This document shows positions 6,276 through 8,555 of a DNA stretch of 8,555 bases, one piece after another. Where the stretch lies: the NCBI GenBank assembly GCA_029262915.1, contig JAJCYN010000009.1:1-8555 (forward strand). The letters run 5' to 3'. Source of the stretch: Flavobacteriales bacterium. Its GTDB lineage: Bacteria; Bacteroidota; Bacteroidia; Flavobacteriales_E; Vicingaceae. A program made the translations under genes and the position numbers. The notes under the pieces are model-generated. The model made no database searches and was not told the origin of the DNA. It was given only the letters and a program-made list of their open reading frames with translations. Each line of letters begins with the position of its first letter. The stretch's first letter is position 1.

Positions 6276-8006
6276 ATGCAAATTCAAGCTTATCAATTCA
6301 TAAAATATGATAAAAACACATCAATAGAACATGTTGAGAAAACTTTTGACACAGGGGCTGTAATATGTTTCGATTTTGAAGATGGAATAATTAATCCATT
6401 TAACATGGATACGTCTGCTTTGTTAAAAAAAGATGCTAGAGAACAATTCATAAGGTTATATGAATTGATTTATAACTATAATAAAAACATAAAAGTTGGT
6501 ATCAGATTAAACTATCACAAATCAATTGATTTTGAAAAAGATTTGATTAAAATCAAGGGTAAAATATTTGATTCCATATTTATTCCAAAAATTGAACAAT
6601 CCAAAGACATTCATTCAGTTTTGGACAAACTCAAAGCGTACAAAATTGAATATAAAAATCTAATACCAATCATTGAATCAAAAAAAGGCATTGAAAACTT
6701 TGAGCATATTATACAATCAAATCCAAAGCTGAGTAAAATTGCATTCGGGCATTGTGATTACAACTTGAATATTGGTTCGTATCCTTTCTTTCACCAGGAT
6801 AGTTGGGAATATTGGAAATGGATAAAAAAATTAATCTCAAAATGTAGGAAACATGGGATTCATGTCATAAATTCTCCATATTTAAACATTGATAACGAAG
6901 AATTCTTCCAGTCAATGCGACATTATATTGCAGCTAAAAAAAAATATTTCTTTGGACAAATTACATTGTCCACTCGTCAATCAGAAATATGCAAAGCCAT
7001 AAAAACCACTGAAGGTAATTTCAAAGATTGCCTTGAAAATAAAAATAACATATCAGTAGATGAAAAATATGCTTTTGCCTTAGTCGAGGAATTTGAGAGC
7101 AACAATAAATTGAAAGGATTAACAAAAAGTAATAAGAGGTTAATTTCTCTGCAAGAATACATAGCTTCCAAAAAGATAATCAATGATAATAGAAATATGA
7201 ATGATGTATGCTTTGTTGGAGGATGTTTCCCAGTTCAGCATAATATTGTTTATGAAGACCTATTTCACCAAAAGTTAAAAAGAAAAATTGAGGCTAGATA
7301 CAAAAATAAATTGAACGTTAACATTATTAGGTACGGGCGTTTTAGTACGCTGTTAGATAAAATAAGAGCAATTGAAAATTCAAAAAAAATAGATTTGATT
7401 GTTTTACATGTCAGACCAGACCCGTATTTAAGAATAATAAAAATTTTCTATAAGTACATAAATGATAAAGGCAGGTTAAAATGGTCTTTAAATTTACCAT
7501 ATTTCAATCTTCTTAATCCTGAAAAATATGATGTGCTTGATTTGAGTAGAATATTTCAAGTTAACGAACAAAGAAAATCGTTATTTCATAAATTTTTAAT
7601 ATCATGTAATTATTTATTAGGTATAATGATTGGGAATAAACGTTATGCTCTAAAAAGCTATTATATGACAACTAATAAAATCATTGAATTTTGTGATATG
7701 AATAGCATTAAGTACATTATTCTTGGACCAAACCGCAGAAATAATAATCGTTTAGAGCCTTCATTATGTAAGGATTTGGATTTATATTTTTCTAACAGAA
7801 TAGACAAACAATATTATATATGTGGTTTTGAGAATGATAACACTCAAAAGATGAATCAAGAAAATGGAATTTATGCTACTCAAGCTTATCATAATTTAAT
7901 CGCTGAAAAATTAAATGAAAAAATAATTGATAAAAAACTACTAAGCCCAACATCATCTATATTTCATAGGGAATTTCGCAGTAATTTGAAACTTAAAAGC
8001 TATTAA
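6276..8006 (+). CDS. CitE/HpcH-like aldolase/lyase domain fused to a degenerate SGNH-hydrolase-like domain
   Basis: The product has 576 residues from the ATG at 6276; a TTG at 6255 would add seven but lies in the boundary repeat. Residues 1 to about 240 resemble the HpcH/HpaI aldolase and citrate-lyase beta family: FDFEDG (32-37), IRLN with the active-site Arg77, IPKIE (103-107), IIES with putative metal ligand Glu134, FGHCDYN with ligand Asp161, and SPYLNID (200-206). These catalytic positions look intact, suggesting Mg-dependent C-C lyase or aldolase chemistry on an unknown 2-oxo acid or acyl-CoA substrate. After a linker (about 245-308), residues 310-555 recall an SGNH hydrolase: block I FVGGCFP (313-319), LIVLHVRPD (374-382), YIILGPN (480-486) and NGIYATQAYHNLIAEKL (530-546). 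The usual Ser, Asp and His are Cys317, Asn530 and Tyr533, so hydrolase activity is doubtful. The first 180 bases sampled (6481-6660) are about 24% G+C, poorer than the core genes. The N-terminal assignment is fairly good; the SGNH one is moderate. Confidence 0.68.
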   Translation: MQIQAYQFIKYDKNTSIEHVEKTFDTGAVICFDFEDGIINPFNMDTSALLKKDAREQFIRLYELIYNYNKNIKVGIRLNYHKSIDFEKDLIKIKGKIFDSIFIPKIEQSKDIHSVLDKLKAYKIEYKNLIPIIESKKGIENFEHIIQSNPKLSKIAFGHCDYNLNIGSYPFFHQDSWEYWKWIKKLISKCRKHGIHVINSPYLNIDNEEFFQSMRHYIAAKKKYFFGQITLSTRQSEICKAIKTTEGNFKDCLENKNNISVDEKYAFALVEEFESNNKLKGLTKSNKRLISLQEYIASKKIINDNRNMNDVCFVGGCFPVQHNIVYEDLFHQKLKRKIEARYKNKLNVNIIRYGRFSTLLDKIRAIENSKKIDLIVLHVRPDPYLRIIKIFYKYINDKGRLKWSLNLPYFNLLNPEKYDVLDLSRIFQVNEQRKSLFHKFLISCNYLLGIMIGNKRYALKSYYMTTNKIIEFCDMNSIKYIILGPNRRNNNRLEPSLCKDLDLYFSNRIDKQYYICGFENDNTQKMNQENGIYATQAYHNLIAEKLNEKIIDKKLLSPTSSIFHREFRSNLKLKSY

Positions 8007-8013
8007 TTGACTC

Positions 8014-8040
8014 CGCCAAAACTTTGTTTTGACGTTTTAT
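8014..8040 (+). terminator. Intrinsic terminator after the aldolase-like gene
   Basis: CGCCAAAAC and GTTTTGACG form an 8-pair stem with one C-A mismatch and a TTT loop. TTTTAT follows, 7 bp downstream of the stop codon. It probably ends the aldolase-like transcript inside its own repeat-bounded unit. Confidence 0.55.
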
Positions 8041-8051
8041 CGGTAGAAAAA

Positions 8052-8143
8052 GTTAAACCCCAAATCCAAAGCTTTGGCTAATTAGTTAAACGAAAATAGG
8101 TACTTTTAAATCGCCCTACGAAAACATAGATTGGGCGTTGGGT
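8052..8143. repeat. Inverted-repeat cluster ending at boundary word 3
   Basis: Two GTTAAAC copies (8052-8058, 8085-8091), each able to pair with the other at six of seven positions, flank the perfect 12-bp palindrome CCAAAGCTTTGG (8066-8077). CGCCC (8112-8116) pairs with GGGCG (8133-8137), which overlaps the boundary word. GGCTAATT (8076-8083) is also found in the attC-like site (6210-6217) and after copy 1 (5713-5720). No clear RYYYAAC partner for the terminal GTTGGGT is seen, so this is a weaker attC candidate than 6144-6260. Confidence 0.45.
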
Positions 8144-8149
8144 GTAATT
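8137..8149 (+). repeat. Boundary word, copy 3 (GTTGGGTGTAATT)
   Basis: This is identical over 13 bp to copy 1, 2.5 kb upstream, in the same orientation. It stands 31 bp before the next start codon. Its position repeats the arrangement of copy 2, with a structured tail of the previous unit on the left and a new gene on the right. Confidence 0.55.
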
Positions 8150-8180
8150 AAAAGATGTACGTAAATAAGACTATATAAGG

Positions 8181-8555
8181 ATGAAAAGATTGACATTGAT
8201 TTCAGTATTGGTCTTTGCTCATATTACAGTGTTTGGTCAGTTCAGGGAAAAGAGTAAGAGCTATTTCAAGCATGTTGCCTCATATGAGAGTATGCTTAAG
8301 GAGGAAAACCAAGTAAAACTCAATCAAAGTTTACAAGAGTTTGACAGCACTACATTTGTGGGGGTTGGACGCCAGTTTACAAGAAAGAATGGATTGAATG
8401 GAGTTGGTTATAAAAACGGCAAGATATATCAATTAGAGGTACTTTTCAAACATGAATTTGATCCTAACCCTTTTTGGACAATTGATATTTGGCGTGTTCG
8501 GAAAAAGAAGATAAAATCGGAGTCAAACGTATCGGAAATTCAGCTTATGAATTTC
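8181..8555 (+). CDS. Predicted secreted protein of unknown function, 3' end outside window
   Basis: The first 125 residues are visible and the frame is still open at the window end. The ATG at 8181 is the earliest possible start because TAA at 8166-8168 is in frame. Residues 1-20 form a Sec signal peptide: Lys-Arg at positions 2-3, a hydrophobic core LTLISVLVFAHITV, and FGQ with likely cleavage before Gln20. The mature part begins charged (REKSKSYFKH) and then carries VGVGRQFTRKNGLNGVGYKNGKIYQ-like Gly-rich strands and a FWTIDIWRVRKKK stretch, which may be beta structure. No family is recognised. There is no lipobox, so it should be periplasmic, surface or extracellular. By hand count, 8221-8520 is about 36% G+C against about 24% for part of the preceding gene, which suggests the two have different origins. 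AAGG directly abuts the ATG and is too close to act as a Shine-Dalgarno site. Confidence 0.75.
   Translation, partial: MKRLTLISVLVFAHITVFGQFREKSKSYFKHVASYESMLKEENQVKLNQSLQEFDSTTFVGVGRQFTRKNGLNGVGYKNGKIYQLEVLFKHEFDPNPFWTIDIWRVRKKKIKSESNVSEIQLMNF

Noticed and set aside
6977..7183. Antisense frame inside the aldolase-like gene
   Set aside because: It is fully contained in a well-supported gene on the other strand and has no recognisable domain.
5593..8150. Insertion sequence or transposon explanation for the repeats
   Set aside because: No transposase or integrase frame is present. The boundary words are direct, not terminal inverted repeats, and no flanking target-site duplication was seen. 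It cannot be fully excluded for the gene-free unit.
5593..8180. CRISPR array or tRNA gene
   Set aside because: The three boundary words are 600 and 1883 bp apart with no regular spacing, and no cloverleaf or CCA end was found in the gaps.

Overview
The window looks like chromosomal DNA from a low-GC Bacteroidota, most likely a member of the Flavobacteriia. Four things suggest this: AT-rich genes with A/T-rich leaders and no Shine-Dalgarno motif, a TAnnTTTG-type -7 box in front of rpsP, a DnaX with the Bacteroidota-style tail, and an S16 protein carrying a long Ala/Glu-rich extension. All genes lie on the + strand.

The left two thirds (1-5592) are core genome. The order is the 3' part of dnaX (clamp-loader gamma/tau), a large lipoprotein M16 zinc peptidase with two M16 halves, then rpsP (ribosomal protein S16) and rimM (30S maturation factor). 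The last two sit 5 bp apart as an operon for 30S subunit assembly. dnaX holds a run of ten A just after its oligomerisation domain, with stop codons close by in both other frames. This resembles the slippage sites that produce the short gamma subunit in other bacteria.

The right third (5593-8555) looks like an accessory, cassette-like region. The 13-bp boundary word GTTGGG(T/C)(G/T)TAATT occurs three times in the same orientation. The first copy follows rimM, the second lies 15 bp before an aldolase-like gene, and the third lies 31 bp before a secreted-protein gene. The word contains GTTRRRY, the R' core of integron attC sites. The middle copy closes a 117-bp imperfect palindrome that opens with RYYYAAC and has the layout of an attC site. 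The first unit (about 600 bp) has no recognisable gene but many hairpins and a GC-rich structured segment. The second carries one very AT-rich gene that fuses a CitE/HpcH-like lyase domain to a degenerate SGNH-hydrolase-like domain. The third begins a gene for a short exported protein that runs off the window. No integrase is visible, so 'integron-like cassette array' is an inference from repeats and layout.
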